NCBI GenBank assembly: GCA_002482415.1
Contig: DLFY01000003.1
Location: 4,042-10,628, forward strand
Direction: 5' to 3'
Origin: Phycisphaerales bacterium UBA7708
Lineage (GTDB): Bacteria > Planctomycetota > Phycisphaerae > Sedimentisphaerales > Anaerohalosphaeraceae
DNA length: 6,587 bases
Within the stretch, counting starts at the first letter, position 1, and each line of letters opens with the position of its first letter. Shown here piece after piece: positions 6,380 through 6,587 of the stretch. The notes beneath the pieces were generated by a model. It worked only from the letters and a program-made list of their open reading frames with translations. It was not told the DNA's origin and ran no database searches. The position numbers and the translations under genes were made by a program.

Positions 6380-6587
6380 TTATTTGGTAAACCAGAACAT
6401 GCCGCAGGCATAGCGCATGGCCGCAAACGGCTGCATATCCGTATTCCGGAGAAAGGTCTTGTCATCCGTACTGCCTGAAAATTCAACCAGCTTTAATCCC
6501 TTGAAGTAATCCAGGATCTGCTGGGGGGAATGAATGCGATGCGCATTAAAGCAGAGTTTGGGCTGCCCGACCGGCAGTGAAAAATAT
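6380..6587 (-). CDS. C-terminal fragment of a probable DUF268-type protein (5' end outside window)
   Basis: An open minus-strand frame runs from the window edge to a TAA at 6380-6382, giving 68 residues, with no candidate start needed because the gene continues off the right edge. The visible part includes FSLPVGQPKLCFNAHRIHSP, then ILDYFKGLKLVEFSG, and ends in ACGMFWFTK. The FNAHR motif, the 'LKLVEFS' strand and the aromatic-Lys tail resemble the end of DUF268 proteins (PF03269), which occur in bacterial glycan clusters and look like methyltransferase relatives; this is recognition from memory. The stop is 14 bases from the FkbM start, with the ribosome site in between, strongly suggesting one operon. 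Function is unknown; a role in sugar modification is inferred from company only. Confidence 0.65.
   Translation of the reverse strand, partial: YFSLPVGQPKLCFNAHRIHSPQQILDYFKGLKLVEFSGSTDDKTFLRNTDMQPFAAMRYACGMFWFTK

Noticed and set aside
1..6587. CRISPR arrays, tRNA or rRNA genes, insertion sequences, or phage and defence genes.
   Set aside because: No regular repeats, cloverleaf-like segments, transposase or integrase motifs or defence domains were seen on reading both strands.

Overview
The window holds six protein-coding genes and very little non-coding DNA. At the left edge is the C-terminal ~683 residues of a family GH95 alpha-L-fucosidase on the + strand. The rest is a surface-glycan biosynthesis neighbourhood: a GT-B glycosyltransferase, a small SAM methyltransferase, a CatB-type O-acetyltransferase, a CgeB-like glycosyltransferase, an FkbM-type methyltransferase, and the last 68 codons of a probable DUF268-type protein cut off by the right edge. 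I see no tRNA, rRNA, CRISPR array, transposase, integrase or phage gene.

Layout. 2-2053 (+) GH95, convergent with 3067-2075 (-) glycosyltransferase across a 21-base gap. A 143-base AT-rich divergent spacer (3068-3210) separates that glycosyltransferase from 3211-3825 (+) methyltransferase. The methyltransferase converges, with 14 bases between, on a leftward series read from the right edge: DUF268-like (…-6380), FkbM methyltransferase (6365-5592), CgeB-like glycosyltransferase (5510-4476) and CatB-like acetyltransferase (4409-3840). The gaps in that series are 14, 81 and 66 bases, consistent with an operon. A modest hairpin plus six-T tract in the 81-base gap may attenuate it.

How the genes may work together (inference). 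Two GT-B glycosyltransferases, one acetyltransferase and up to three methyltransferase-like proteins fit assembly and decoration of an exported polysaccharide, O-antigen or glycan modification. The fucosidase is catabolic and reads towards the cluster; it probably belongs to a separate transcription unit.

Organism. Moderate GC content, bacterial Shine-Dalgarno sites and tight gene packing show a bacterium. A GH95 fucosidase beside this kind of glycan cluster would suit a polysaccharide-degrading Planctomycetes/Phycisphaerae, Lentisphaerae/Kiritimatiellota or Bacteroidota-like lineage, but nothing in the window fixes the taxon.

The most notable non-coding signals are a perfect 15-bp inverted repeat inside the 3' end of the first glycosyltransferase gene, and a compact dyad with two overlapping candidate promoters in the divergent spacer. 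I found no convincing previously undescribed multi-gene system; the genes belong to known families in a plausible arrangement.
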